Assembly: GCA_003487805.1 (NCBI GenBank)
Contig: DNNE01000217.1
Span: 158,234-195,622 of the forward strand
Source of the DNA: Blastocatellia bacterium
GTDB lineage: Bacteria; Acidobacteriota; Blastocatellia; Pyrinomonadales; Pyrinomonadaceae
Direction: 5' to 3'
Length of the DNA stretch: 37,389 nucleotides
Shown here piece by piece: positions 9,074 to 21,300 of this stretch. A model generated the notes under the pieces. The model made no database searches, was not told the DNA's origin, and saw only the letters and a list, made by a program, of their open reading frames with translations. A program made the translations under genes and the position numbers. Numbering within the stretch: position 1 is the first letter of the stretch; every line of letters begins with the position of its first letter.

Positions 9074-9118
9074 CTTAAGTCTTACTGCTTACATCTCACC
9101 GATCACCGGTTTTAGTTC

Positions 9119-10237
9119 ATGGTAGCAATTCTGCAAAAACGTAAGTTGCGAGATTTCGATTGGCTGATTGCGCTCCTGGCGATCGCGATCGTTTCGTTTG
9201 GCGCGTGGGAAATTCACAACGCGCAACCGACGGAACCCTATTGGCAGAAGCAACTGATCGGTTTGGGGATCGCCATGGTGGCGATGGCGGCGATTGCATT
9301 CAGCGATTATCGCCGGCTGGTCGAGTTGGCGCCCATCCTTTATGTGTTTGGCCTGATGTTGCTGGTAATTGTTCTAATTCCTCATGTGGGAATGAAGATC
9401 AACGGCCAGCGATGTTGGATCAAGTTGCCCATCGCCGGCCAATTTCAACCTTCTGAATTTGTGAAGATTCCGGTGGTGCTGATGCTCGCCAAATACTTTG
9501 GCAAGCACCGCACAGGATTGCTTACATGGAAAGAACTCTTCATGGGCTGCGTAATCCTCGGACTGCCGATCGGATTGATTTTGCTCGAGCCTGATGTGGG
9601 GCAGGCAATCACCTATTTACCATTGCTCGCCATCGTTCTGTTCTTGTCTTCGGTGCGTATGTGGATGGTCGTCGCCGTCCTGGTCGCATGCATTGCCGGC
9701 GCTCCGCTGGCTTACACGGTCGGCGTGAAGACCGGACTGTTGCACGGCTACAAACTCGAGCGCATTAACGTGATTCTGGATCCGGAAAATGCTGACAAGC
9801 GCGGCTTTGGTTATCACACGTGGCAATCAATGGTGACTGTCGGTGAAGGTGGTCTCACCGGAGCGCGCGGCAGCGAGTACTCGCAAAGCAGTCTGAAATT
9901 CCTTCCGGAGCCGCACACAGACTTCATTTTTTCGGTCACCGCCGAAACCACCGGGTTCCTGGGTTGTCTGCTTTTGCTGGCATCATATGCACTGCTCTTG
10001 ACGCGGCTGATTAACGATGCGCGCCGTTCGCGGGATCGCACGGGCATGCTGGTCATCATGGCGATCGTGGGGGGGCTGATCTTTCAAATTTTTATTAATG
10101 TAGGCATGGCTCTGGGGTTCCTGCCGGTAATCGGAGTGCCTTTGCCGTTGATGAGCGCAGGACTCTCATCCGTGTTAGCGACCTTCATCGCGATTGGGTT
10201 CGCGATTAGCGTGCAACTGCGCAGGTTTGTAAATTGA
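9119..10237 (+). CDS. rodA: RodA, SEDS-family peptidoglycan glycosyltransferase
   Basis: A protein of 372 aa with about ten membrane helices, the standard size for RodA/FtsW/SpoVE proteins. Family signatures include INGQRCWIKLP in the first half, IGLILLEPDVGQA (the conserved acidic position of SEDS polymerases), and PEPHTDFIFSVTAETTGFLG followed by GVPLPLMSAGLSS near the end. It polymerises lipid II glycan strands in partnership with PBP2. Its place after mrdA identifies it as RodA rather than FtsW. The 45-nt gap upstream lacks a clear Shine-Dalgarno sequence. The operon ends here, 41 bp before a strong terminator hairpin. Confidence 0.96.
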   Translation: MVAILQKRKLRDFDWLIALLAIAIVSFGAWEIHNAQPTEPYWQKQLIGLGIAMVAMAAIAFSDYRRLVELAPILYVFGLMLLVIVLIPHVGMKINGQRCWIKLPIAGQFQPSEFVKIPVVLMLAKYFGKHRTGLLTWKELFMGCVILGLPIGLILLEPDVGQAITYLPLLAIVLFLSSVRMWMVVAVLVACIAGAPLAYTVGVKTGLLHGYKLERINVILDPENADKRGFGYHTWQSMVTVGEGGLTGARGSEYSQSSLKFLPEPHTDFIFSVTAETTGFLGCLLLLASYALLLTRLINDARRSRDRTGMLVIMAIVGGLIFQIFINVGMALGFLPVIGVPLPLMSAGLSSVLATFIAIGFAISVQLRRFVN

Positions 10238-10278
10238 TACTGGCCGGCTCGGCCGCAGGCGTGATCTCGAACAAATCA

Positions 10279-10313
10279 AAGAGGTGCAGAACTGGATTGG
10301 TTCTGCACCTCTT
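10279..10313. terminator. Bidirectional terminator between rodA and the S74-domain gene
   Basis: A perfect 14-bp stem (arms 10279-10292 and 10300-10313, core GAGGTGCAGAAC/GTTCTGCACCTC) with a 7-nt loop TGGATTG lies between two convergent genes. A T-rich stretch follows the stem in the minus direction (TTTGATTTG) and a weaker one in the plus direction (TTCGTTTG). It is expected to end both the mre operon and the minus-strand transcript. Confidence 0.85.
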
Positions 10314-10341
10314 CGTTTGTGGAGCTTGATAGCTTAAGACG

Positions 10342-12111
10342 CTATCTCCTGTGACGACGTCGAGAAGGTGTCTGCAGTTTCTTTATCTGTCCCTTCAGTT
10401 GTTCGATCTCCTTCTGCTGCTCTTTGATGGCATTGAGCATCGTCCACATGATTGGATCGCCGTTGACCATCAGGTAGCCCGCGCTGTTCTTGGTGACGGC
10501 TTCCGGAATGATCTTCTGGACTGCTTGAGCTCCAAAGCCGATATGTTCTCCATTCGACGTGAGGCCCAGAGCATTGTCCTGTTTGTACTCGTACCGGATC
10601 GGCTGTAATTGCATAACGGCTTTGAGTCCGCTGTTGAACTTGCCTTTGATGTTCTTCAAGCGTTCGTCCGAAAAGGCCAGCCAGGTATTACCGCCGGTCT
10701 TGTCGGCATCGCCGTTAACCGAAAGTTTCTGATCAGGAGCTGACGTCCCGATGCCGACGTTGCCGCCGTTTAGAAAACTACTGCTATTGGTGTTTAGTTG
10801 AACTGTAACCGTATTGGCGGTTCTAAGATTAAGCTGACCGTCGTCCGTAGATAACCACGTTAATTTTGCAACTTCATTTCCAGCGCCGGCTTTGACTGTA
10901 AGTGCATCTCTAGTCAACGCGGTACCATTAACATCTAACTTTGCCGTCGGACTCGCTGTGTTGATACCCACATTACCGGTGGCGCTGATGTCGACGCTGC
11001 TGGTGGTTGCGCCTGGTCGAATGCGTAACGGCAGACGTGAGCCGCCGGTAACATCGCGCACGAACCAGTTGGCTTCATTTGCGCCAATGTCCCAAGTCTG
11101 GGCGGTAAAGCCCCCTGATGAGTTTTGCTCCATGCGAAATGCGGGAGTATCGCTGGCGTTCACGTGAACATCCAGTCCGGGCGTCGCGGTCCTGATGCCA
11201 ACTTTTCCTGAGCTGGATACCTTGAGCGAGTTAGCGGGCGCGCTGGCGTCGACTTCAAATACGATGGTTCCGGTTTCTGAGTTGCCGGAAGCACCTTGAT
11301 CTACGAACGCCAGGAAACTGGCTCCACCAGCCGCAGAGCTGTTCGCTCTGATCTGCCAGTTATTCAGAGGGAAGCCTGAGGCACTGGTGTCCTCGAATTG
11401 GATGCGGGTGTTATTTTCTTTAAGTCTGATGGTGTCAAAACCAAAGGTCTCGCCATTTACGCAATCCAGTCCAACGCAGAGGCTGCCTTGGATGATTGTA
11501 TCGTCGGCGATAACGTCATCGGGCCTGACGCCCAATGAGAAGCGGTGGTTTCGCATCCGCGTGATGGTGTTTGCTGAAACACGCGTAGGTGTAACAGGCT
11601 GTTTGATTTTTTGCGGAGCCGTGGTTGATCCGGTGCGCTGGCTCTCAATGGCGCCCGGGCCAACGAGCGCGCCGTTAAGGATTGAGAAGGAGCCAGACTG
11701 GGCCAGCGACGGCATACCAGGTCGCTTCCGAAGGTTGCGTTGGGCCTCGGGATCGTCGTCAGCGCCGCGCGCTTTCATGAGCGTTTCCTTTTGTCCAGCC
11801 GTGAGTACGGGTGCCAGCACCAGTTCATAATTGTAGACACCCTCTGGCAAACCCTCGAGTTGTCTGTCGCTTAAATCAAACTCGGCAGAACCACCAGCCT
11901 TAAAGGCCTTTTTGACCGAGCGGCCATCGGGAAACGAAATCGTTACTGCTCCACCGGAGTTGGGGACAAGTGGGTCCCATCGAACACTGCCGGCGCCGAC
12001 GGCCATATTCGCAAGTTTGCCGTCGTTTACCGTTTGGCCGGATGCAAATTGGGCGAGACCTAACGCGGCCAAAGCCACTACTACTAGAACTAAAGATTTT
12101 CTGTATTTCAT
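10342..12111 (-). CDS. Secreted protein with C-terminal peptidase S74 (intramolecular chaperone) domain
   Basis: A protein of 589 aa with a clear signal peptide (MKYRKSLVLVVVALAALGLAQFASGQ). The middle carries repeated 'GNVGINTASPTAKLDVNG', 'GKVGIRTATPGLDVHV' and 'GNVGIGTSAPDQKLSVNG' motifs, typical of phage tail-fibre and bacterial long fibre proteins that use the S74 chaperone. The C-terminus has the S74 signature FSDERLKNIKG, then LQPIRYEYKQDN and IGFGAQAVQKIIPEAV, then a coiled coil (IKEQQKEIEQLKGQIKKLQ) and a basic tail. In phage endosialidases this domain drives trimerisation and then cuts itself off; whether it self-cleaves here is not known. A strong AGGAGG precedes the start. It follows the giant surface-protein gene on the same strand after 220 bp, which suggests an envelope-surface role, possibly as a trimeric fibre. 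Confidence 0.85.
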   Translation of the reverse strand: MKYRKSLVLVVVALAALGLAQFASGQTVNDGKLANMAVGAGSVRWDPLVPNSGGAVTISFPDGRSVKKAFKAGGSAEFDLSDRQLEGLPEGVYNYELVLAPVLTAGQKETLMKARGADDDPEAQRNLRKRPGMPSLAQSGSFSILNGALVGPGAIESQRTGSTTAPQKIKQPVTPTRVSANTITRMRNHRFSLGVRPDDVIADDTIIQGSLCVGLDCVNGETFGFDTIRLKENNTRIQFEDTSASGFPLNNWQIRANSSAAGGASFLAFVDQGASGNSETGTIVFEVDASAPANSLKVSSSGKVGIRTATPGLDVHVNASDTPAFRMEQNSSGGFTAQTWDIGANEANWFVRDVTGGSRLPLRIRPGATTSSVDISATGNVGINTASPTAKLDVNGTALTRDALTVKAGAGNEVAKLTWLSTDDGQLNLRTANTVTVQLNTNSSSFLNGGNVGIGTSAPDQKLSVNGDADKTGGNTWLAFSDERLKNIKGKFNSGLKAVMQLQPIRYEYKQDNALGLTSNGEHIGFGAQAVQKIIPEAVTKNSAGYLMVNGDPIMWTMLNAIKEQQKEIEQLKGQIKKLQTPSRRRHRR

Positions 12112-12119
12112 TTTCTGGA

Positions 12120-12125
12120 CCTCCT
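12120..12125 (-). promoter_or_regulatory. Strong Shine-Dalgarno of the S74-domain gene
   Basis: AGGAGG on the minus strand ends 8 nt before the ATG of the S74-domain gene. It is one of the strongest ribosome-binding sites in the window, where many genes have none, and it fixes the start codon. The rest of the gap to 12331 holds no gene. The 10-mer GAAAGAAGTT occurs twice there (12287-12296, 12307-12316, plus strand), with no known meaning. Confidence 0.85.
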
Positions 12126-12331
12126 AATTGGTTGTGGGTCGCGGTGACTAGTCAACGGAGAGGCGGGGCCAGAGTTCGTAACCAAAGACCGCGATCGGGT
12201 TGTAAAGAAACAGTTACTTCAAACTTGATGTGCCTTTTAGCAAAGAAACTTGGCGGGTGTCAAGGATTTCCCGGAAGGGACGCGGTGAAAGAAGTTGTGC
12301 CGGATTGAAAGAAGTTTGGAGTCGCTACTAG

Positions 12332-15300
12332 CTATCGAGGGAAGCGACCGCGGTATTCGACCGAGGACAGGAAGGCCTTTACCATTTCGGCGTTTTCGAA
12401 GTTGCCGCTGAAGCCGTTGAGTTTCTCAAGCCAGAAGTTGTAGCCCGTGAAGTCAACGTCCCGGCCTGAGTTCGGATCGCGTTGCAGATATCCGAAGTAC
12501 TGCATTAAAACAAACGCCTGGTTGAATTGCTGCCGGGTCAGGATTGAGTTCTCTGCCACGCGTCGCAAGACCCGCGCGCGAGCCGCGACGTCAGAGGTGT
12601 CAGACGCCGTGCCAAACTCTGTGACAGCGGCGGCGTAATCAGGGTCAGTTGAAGGGACGTGGGCGTTCCCAAAAAGCTTGTCGACGAATTGTGCCGGCGT
12701 CATGCTGACTGGATACGCGTTGGCGAAGCGCGGGCGCTGCACAAACTCGGCGATGAAGGCGCGCTTATTGTTCTCGAGTTTCTGTTGCCAACCGTCCTGA
12801 AGTACGACGACTCCGTTACTGATCTCCCGCGTATCAGGTTTGAAGTCGCTCAACTTCATCGGCACCGGCGCGCCATCCAGGTTGCCATACGCAGATTCGT
12901 ATGCGCGATAGACCAGATATCCCGTCTGCTGGAATTCGATCGAAAGGAAGAACGCCGCCGAAGTGTCGACGCGTTTGGCTTCGCGGCAATTGGAATCAGC
13001 ACCGCACGAATCGATGTTGTTGACCCAGAAGTTAAAACCGGCGTCGTCAGGTTCGCGACCAAGAAAGTCGAGATACTGCTGCCGCACAAAGTATTCAGTC
13101 GTATCCAACGGATTCAATCCGTTAGCGCTTGCTGCTCCGGTGAAAGTCGCTTCAGTATGCGCTCCCAGTTGACTGAAGGTTCTTTGGACCGGGCTGAACG
13201 TAAAGTTAGATCGGGACGGCGTCAAAACGTAAAGGCCGTTCGTCTCGACATCGTCGAAGTGATAATTGCCCTGCGCATCGGTAATAGTCACGCGGTTCTG
13301 GGTGCCGCTCATGCGCACTGCCGCGCCGTCGACGGGGGTGCCGGTGTTGTCCAGGATCTGGCCACTGATGTTTCCATTGGCAGCAGTCGGGCCAATGATG
13401 GTGATGCTTCCCGCAGGTGTATTGCCGGGGGCTTGTTTCGCCAGGTTCGTATCGATGAACACAAAGTTATTCGGCGAGGACGCCCAGGTAAGCGGCGTGT
13501 TCGCGCCCACCGAATTACTCACTCTGGTGAAATTCAGGTTGAAGAGCGTGCCCGATCCGGACAGCGGCGTGGACGTGTTTGAGAACGCTGAGATGCGAAG
13601 CGTCTTGATGGTGCCGGCGCCCAGAATGTTGGCGGTCACATTCCAGTTCGACGCGGTCAATCCTGCCTGCGAGGCTGGCGTCGCCTGGAAGGTGACGACG
13701 GATGAATCAAACGTGAAGTCGCCCTGGAAGCCAACCAGGTTGTCGGCAGGGTCAATGCTCGAGGTTGTTACCGCCAGCGTGAAGTTGGTGACGTTCGTAC
13801 TAACGTTTCCGACGGGTAACGAGACCGTGGTCACCGCCGACGGAATAAGCGGATGCGCGGCCGTCGAATTGCGGCCATCACGGTTAGCAATGCTTGGAGT
13901 CACATCTCCCGTGACATCGCCGACAACCAAGGCAGCATAGTCTTGCCCGGTTTGGCTGGTCGCGAGATTAGAGTACGGTTGATTCGCAGGATTGAACTGC
14001 CATTCACCCACGTGTCCGGTGCCGGAACTAACGCCCAGGAAGAACCGCTGAATCGCGATCACATCCGCGGTGTCAACGGTAGGAGTGGGATCCTCAGTCG
14101 CATCAGCTGCGGTAAATTCGCATCCAGTCAGAGTCTTGAGGCCCAGGAAGTGGCGTTGTGCCCCCACCACGTCGGCAGTGTCGATGCCCGGACTCAGGGG
14201 CGCGAGAGCCGCCTTCGTGGGTGTCAACGTATAGTTACCGCCTTCCGGCAAGTTGATGCTGTAGTTGCCGCTTGAGTCGGTCGTGGTTGAAGTTGTCTGC
14301 GAGCCAGTGACGCTAATGGTCACGCCCGGGACATTGTCGCTTGGGGTGATGCAGTAATCGACGTGGCCGCTAATTGAAGGCGAATTGACAACGTGGTTCA
14401 CCGGCGAGGAATCGCTCAACAGGAAGTTTCCATCACCGCCGTAATGGGCCACTAGCGACTTAACACCCGAAGTCGTGGGAGTGATAAAGCATTTGCCGGC
14501 AGCAACACTTGCGCTGCAACCCGAGCCATCGCCCGTCACGTTTACAGTCCCCGTCAAAGTTCCGTCGCCCGGCGAGTTTATGGTGACGCTCCAATCCACT
14601 TCGTACTGACTTCCCACGGAAGTAGCGTTTGCCAGGCCACCCGAATTAGTGATCGTGGTCGTAGTGTTTGCCTTGTTGACGGTGTGATTAGTCGATGCGG
14701 AGTCACTGCCGCTGAAGAGGCTGTCGCCGCTGTAATGCGCGACAATCGATTTCACCCCCTGAGTGGCGGGAGTGATCGTGCATTTGCCGGTGGCCACGAT
14801 TGCGTTGCATCCCGGATTGCCATCAACCGTGACGCTGACCGTGCCCGTCGGCGTGCCAGATCCAGACGGCACCACAGTCCAATCAACCTCGACCGGCTCA
14901 CCCACCACACTGGCGGTTGTCGACAGTGAGCTGGCGTTTGTGATCGTCGTAGTCGTTGATTGACGCACCAGGAAGCAGGCAGAGAACTCAGAAGTGTTGT
15001 AAAAGTAATCAGTCGCCGTCGCAGTGATTACGTCTCCGTCAGTAAATGGCGAAAGCGGCGTGTTGAAAGTAAACGCGACATCGCCATTAGCATCGGTCGG
15101 ATCGGTAATCAGCGCGCCGATGAAAGTCTTTCCTTCGCCATTACCGGACGGATCGCAGGTTCCCGCCGGGCTGACAAAGAATTCGATCAAATAGCCGTCC
15201 TGGTTGTTGGGCTCCGAATTCAGGGTGCCGGTGATAGTTTGGCTTGTCGTGTCCACCGACGTAATGACCGGGAAGTTCTGGTAGTGATTTGGTCCTGTCG

Positions 15301-18300
15301 TGTGATTCGCAGTGTTGTTCCCCGTGACTCCGTCGGTTCCGAGATTGATGCCGAGACCACCGTTGGAAAAGATCGAGTTTTGACTGATCTGGTTATTAAA
15401 ATCGCCGTCACTGCTGACGCGCACGCCGTCACCGGTATTTCCCGCGATAATATTTGCCCCTGACCCGGTACCGACAAACTGGGTCTCAGATGGATTGCCC
15501 CTGACGGCCGCTGTCTGTTTGTTAATACCCGATTGCTTCGCGGCAGCGTGTTTACTGACAGCTGACTGCTTCGCCGACGCGACGCGTTTCGCGGCTGATT
15601 GCTTTCGCTGCAGCAACGTCGGCACAAAAGCCCGCGCCCTGGATGAACGCAGCCGCTCAAGCGGCGAGCGCGTCCGACTTGAACGGAGCGCGCGTGTTTT
15701 GCCAGCGCCTTGCGCAGTTGCGTCCGACTTGTTCAGGCCTTTCGCGGTTAAGTCGCAGTTGCAACCTTCTTGCAGGTCGCCGCCGATGGTGTTGTCAGTT
15801 GCCGGGCCGGTATAGACTTCAACTCCCTGGCCGCCGTTACCTACCGAGCCTACACTGCCGTTCAAATCAACGCCGATGTAGTTGCCGAAGATTGCGTTAA
15901 AGCTGCCGAGTACTGCGACGCCGTCGTCTGCATTTCCGGAAATAAGATTTCCAAAGACGTCTCCGGTAAATGGATCGAGACCGATTACGTTGCTTTGTCC
16001 GCCGTTAATAATTATTCCCTTTGAGTTCCCCAACGGCGCGATGCCGGTTCGATCGGTGCCAATGAAATTTCCGATAACGTTATTGACATCGCTGCGAATG
16101 TCGATGCCGGCTTGAGTGTTGCCGGAAATCAGGTTGTCGCCGTCGAGTACGTGGCAGCCGATGGTGTTAAGGGCGGACAGGCTCTGAATAATTATTCCGC
16201 TCTGGGCATTGGCGAGCGGCGAGAGCCCTCGGTAGTCGGTGCCGATGTAATTGCCCTCGACGATCGTATCGTAGACGCACTGACCATTGTCTGCGCCGAT
16301 ATTTATGCCGGCAGCGCCATTGCCGGAAATCAGATTACGCAACTCAGGCAGGTCGCCGCCAATGTTGTTCTCAGCAGCATCGCGATCGCAGTTGCTGACG
16401 ATCAGGACGCCGTCCCCACCGCTGGCGCCCGCCGCGACCGCGCCAGTCGCATCGGTGCCGATGAAGTTGCCGGCGATCGTATCGCGGCTGCTGTTACTGA
16501 TGTAAATGCCGGCCTTGTTCCAATGGTTGATTACCAGCCCGCGAATAGTCGAACCGTCCGAACCGTCTTCCAGATCCAATCCGCGGCCGACAGTCGCGAC
16601 GTTCACTCCGCTCACGACAATTAATAATGACGCATCGTCTCCGGCATTGAGGCTCAAAGTGTTCGGATGTGAGCAAGGGCCGGTCGGACTTGGCGGGCAA
16701 GGCTTTTGTGAATATCCGTCAAGGAATACCGACGTAATAATTGCCGGCAGGTTTGTGCCGGGGCTGATCGTGCAGACGCCGTTTACGCAACCAGAGTCTG
16801 AGTCTGGAGGAATGTCGAAGGCAATAATTGAATCAGGATTGTTATTCGCCGCCGTGATGGCTTCACGCAAGGTGCAGCCGTCGCCGGTATTCAGATCGGT
16901 GCAAATGCCGTCGCCGGGATCGGCGGTCGTGTTGACGACGAACTTCTGTACTTCGAAGGCGCCAATGTCGACCTGCGTTAATTGCGGGCGAGTTACGCCG
17001 CGCTGATCCGTAGTGATGAGCGGACTATCGCCGTTGCAGCCGTTAAGTGTCAGCACACAACTGTCGCCGGCATCGATTGCCGGGCTGCCCGAGACCGGCA
17101 CGCCGTTGATGTTCAATAGCGGATCCGGGACATTGAGCTGGTTGCCGTTGCTGTTGGTCAAGCCACCCGACCCACCGATCCCGATGAGGTTATGCGAAGA
17201 GCTTTCCTCATAGGCGCCTGGGCCACAGAGGTCGTCGGGAGTGACGAATCCCAGGTCATTCTGGGCCACAATCGTATTTACCAGTAGTACGCTGCCGTTG
17301 TTGTTATAAATGCCGCCGCCGTCGCCTTCGCCTAAATCGGACGCGTCGGCCGTATTGCGAACGATGGTGCTGTTGAATATTCGGGCAGTGCCTTCGCTTT
17401 CACCTTCAACCACGTCGTTGTGAATACCGCCGCCGTTCTTCCTGGCAGAGTTTTCCATCACCAGCGAATTGATAAGGGTCATGGTGCCGGCATTACGGAT
17501 CCCGCCGCCGGCCTTCGTAGCGATGTTGTCCGTGATAATGGCATTGCGAACAGTCAGCGTGCCGTCGTTATTAATGCCGGCGCCGCGGCCTCCGCGGTTA
17601 TTGCTTATGTTCACGTCCTTGAGCGTCAGCGTCCCTTCATTCCAGACGCCGCCGCCGTCGGTCGCCTTGCCGTGGGCGACGCTGAGAGCTGAAATGCTGG
17701 CCGTCTTTTCGAAATTGACGTGGAACGGCTGCCACTTGAAGGCGCCGTCAATGGTCAATACGTTCACTCCCGGGCCGATGATGGTGATCTCGTGATCCAG
17801 CGCCGGTAACGAAGCGCGCAGCACGATGGTCGAGGGCGCCGGAAATACGTTCGCGTCGAAAGTGATCGTAATTGCGGGACATGCGAGGTTCGCTTCCTCG
17901 ATGGCGGCGCGCAGCGTGCAGGCCTGGTTACCGGGCGCAGTCTCGCAGATCCCATCGCCTTGAACTGCGTCGTCCGAGTCCGCGGCATCGCCCGGCGTGT
18001 TCACCATGAACGTGTTGGTAACGGCGTTGACCGTGATCGCCAACGTGCCGGCGCCGGAGTACGCACCGTCTTCATCAGTCAGCGAGACGCTGATTGTTTT
18101 GTTACCCGAGGAGTTGTAACTGTGTGTGTGGTCCGTGTTGACCGGATTCCCGGAGATTAGCTCACTGTTTCCGTCGCCCCAGTCAATTGTGTAGTCGGTG
18201 ACAGTATCCGTTCCGGGATCAGTAATCGCCCCCAGGTGCAGCGAATAACTCTGGCACTGGTTCACACTGCTGTTGCCGGTGAGAGCGATCGTCGGCGCGA

Positions 18301-21300
18301 CATTATTGACCACCAATGAGAATTGCGTGGTCGCCTGTGACGTTCCATCATCAGCGGTGATGACGACAGTTCCCGAATTCTCCGGGCCGTCTGTGGTTGT
18401 GTAGCTCCAACTCCAGGTTCCGCTCGGGTCGTCCTTGTTTATCGTTCCTACTGGCGTGCTGCCAATCTTCGCAGTGATCGTAACGGTGTTGCGGCCGTCG
18501 GCATCATCGAAGGTTCCGGACTTGGTCTTGGTGGCGATGTCGCCCTCGTTTACCGTGACCTGCACGCCATCGCTACTGATCGAGGGCGGGTTGGTTGCCC
18601 CGGTACCATTTCCGCCGACTTCAAAGTCGTAATCACCTTCGTCGCTATCGTCATTCGCGATGTGGACTGTCGTCGTCCGCGGTCCTGAAGCACCCGGAGT
18701 GAAAGTTACTGTGAAAGTAGCAGATGATTGAGGCGCGATTGGGCTGGCCGGCGTCAACGATCCCGTTGAGAAGTCGGACGCGTTTCCACCGCTGACGCCA
18801 ATGTTGGTGACGTTCAGATCAGCCGTACCCGTGTTGTAAATCGTAAACGTGTGCGTCGCGTTGGTGCTGACAGCGACGCTGCCGAAATCGGTGCCGTTGG
18901 TGGCCGATGGAGGAGTGCTGCCGTCCGCGATCGAGTTGTTGTTGCCCTTAACATCAATTTCAGCCGCGCGGCACTTGCCGAGGTAGCTGGCATCGTAGAT
19001 TGCCTTCACATCTGAAGCGCTGATTGCGGTATTAAATAGCTCGACTTCGTCAATCAGGCCATTGAAGTAATAGACTGGTCCACTGGCGAATGCCTCACAA
19101 GTTGCTCTGCCGATATTCACCGGTGTATTACTGTCGAAAATCGAATTTACATCGACTGATCCGGCCAACGACGGCGCCGCGGTGTCCACACCATTGATGT
19201 AAATCTTCATCACCTGGCCATTGGTATCAAAAGTGGCGGCGACATGAGTGAAAACACCGGCAGTGACTACCCCATTGCTGGTTCGCACCGCCCGATACGC
19301 ATTGGGATTAGGCTGGCCGTTATAGACCGCGAATTGGACAGCGCCACCAGGTATGAGGATTAGAATGTAGCTCTGCTGTAGGCCTGAGCACGTATCTAGT
19401 TTGGCGACTATTGCTTGATCGGTTGAAGTGTTATTTGGTTTGATCCACGCATCAATCGACAGCGCAGTTGCCGGGCTGTTAGCCGGAGCATCAGACACTT
19501 CCACAAACTGGTCGGTGCCGTTGAGATTGAACGCCTGGCCGACCTTGCCTGGTGCGAATGTTGCTCCATTTTGCGGTGTGCCATTCTCAGACGTCGGCCC
19601 CTGGATATCACCTGCATTGCCGTCGCCCGGATACCACGCAACCATGCCCGCCGGCGGAGTCGCGCAGGTCGCGGCTACAACCTGAGTGTCCTGCGAGGCA
19701 CTGATGGTCGCATTCGGATCAGTTTGATCGGCGGTGGCCGTCGCCGTGTTCTGTAACGTCGTACCAGCGGCTGCGTTCGTCGGCGTGACCGTAATCGTGA
19801 ACACCGCATCTGCGTTGACGGCAACCGATGCCTGCGTGCAGGTCACAGTTGAAGCGCCCGTGCAGCCCGCAGATGATGAGACAAACGTTACATTGCCCGG
19901 CAGCGGATCGGTCACTGTTAGGTTAGTGACTGGCGAGGCTGATCCGTTGTGCGCAGTAATCGTGTAAGTGAAGTTATTGCCTTCGGTCACCGGATCCTGC
20001 GAATCGGTCTTCGTCAGAGTTACATTGGCAAAAACCGAAGAAGTCTCGGCCAAGGTCCAATCGCTGAAGGAGGTCACACCAGTTACTGTGGCCGTGTGCG
20101 CACCGGTATCGATGGACTGATTCGCCACCTGCGTGAAGCCCGCGTTGTATTTGAAGATTTTGTAATTCGCTTCGTTTCCAACAATGTCACCCGTTGGTGA
20201 ATTGCCGCCGCGATACTGGAAGGTGATGTCCGCTGAGCCGATCGCCGGTACTGGCGTGCTCAATGTCCAAAAGCGTTGCAGCGCATTCGCCCCGGCGATG
20301 GACGGATGCGGCCCCTCAGTCACCTTGATTGTTTGATGATAGGTCGTGTTGGCGTTGGGGTGGAACACTTCACTGACCGGCGAGTAACCATTCGCGGTCC
20401 CGACATCGAACGGGACGGTGCAAATGGTGTTGCAGAAGAAAAAGCGCTGTTCGTTGCCGATGATCCAGCCGTTAGTGCGAGTGACCGAAACATTCGAATT
20501 CACGGTCAACGTCGTTCCCGACATTTTGACGATGCCGTTCGTCAACGTCAGAGCGGGTGTTCCCGAATTTGTCCTGCCAATCGTGAGATCAGTATCGAAA
20601 GTTGCAATCGTCGTCACGGGATGGCCATTCATCACCAGAGATGAAAGCGACTGCCCGCCCGAAACGAAATGTACCGGATTCAGCTCGCTGGTGGTCGTAA
20701 TTGTGAGACCCGATCCCGTCAAATCTCCTTTTAACCCGCTCGTAGCTGCCGGAACAGATCCAATCGTTCCGTTTAGATTCAGGTTCCTGGTATTAAGATC
20801 GAGCACATCGATCGGTGATCCGCCGCCCTCGAATTTGAGCAGGCCGTTAATGGCAATGGGACTGAGCAGCGAAACCGAGTTACCCGTTTTCGCAATCGTA
20901 AAATCAAAGAACGACTCGGTGCCGCCGGCTTTTGAAATTGTCTGCGTCGTGTTGCCGCCATTGAATTTCACGGTGCGGCCGTTCGGAATGAACTTGCCGT
21001 CAACTGCATTCTGATCAAGGAAAGCCCCGAGCAGAATCAAGTCGCCACCAGAAGTGTCGGAGAGAGTCAGTGCGCTCCCGGTTTCGAGTTCGAAGGTATC
21101 AAAAATCGTTAATGGATGAGTGGCTGACCCGGCGGAATAATTCTGACTGCCGTCCAGCGTTAGATATCCGTAGCTGCGATCGTCGAAAGAGAAAGCCGAT
21201 GGCGCAAAGAACTTCGCGATGCTGCCCTGATTGAAAGTGACTATAAATTTTCCCGCACCGCCGAACGGATCGCTTCCTTCGTTAAAGAACGCGGTCGAGC

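Noticed and set aside
12659..13582. A 307-codon open frame on the plus strand inside the giant gene, and similar ones such as 13266-13940 and 20418-21014
   Set aside because: They lie antisense to a continuous 14-kb coding frame with clear domains; their translations show no family pattern and reflect codon bias of the opposite strand.
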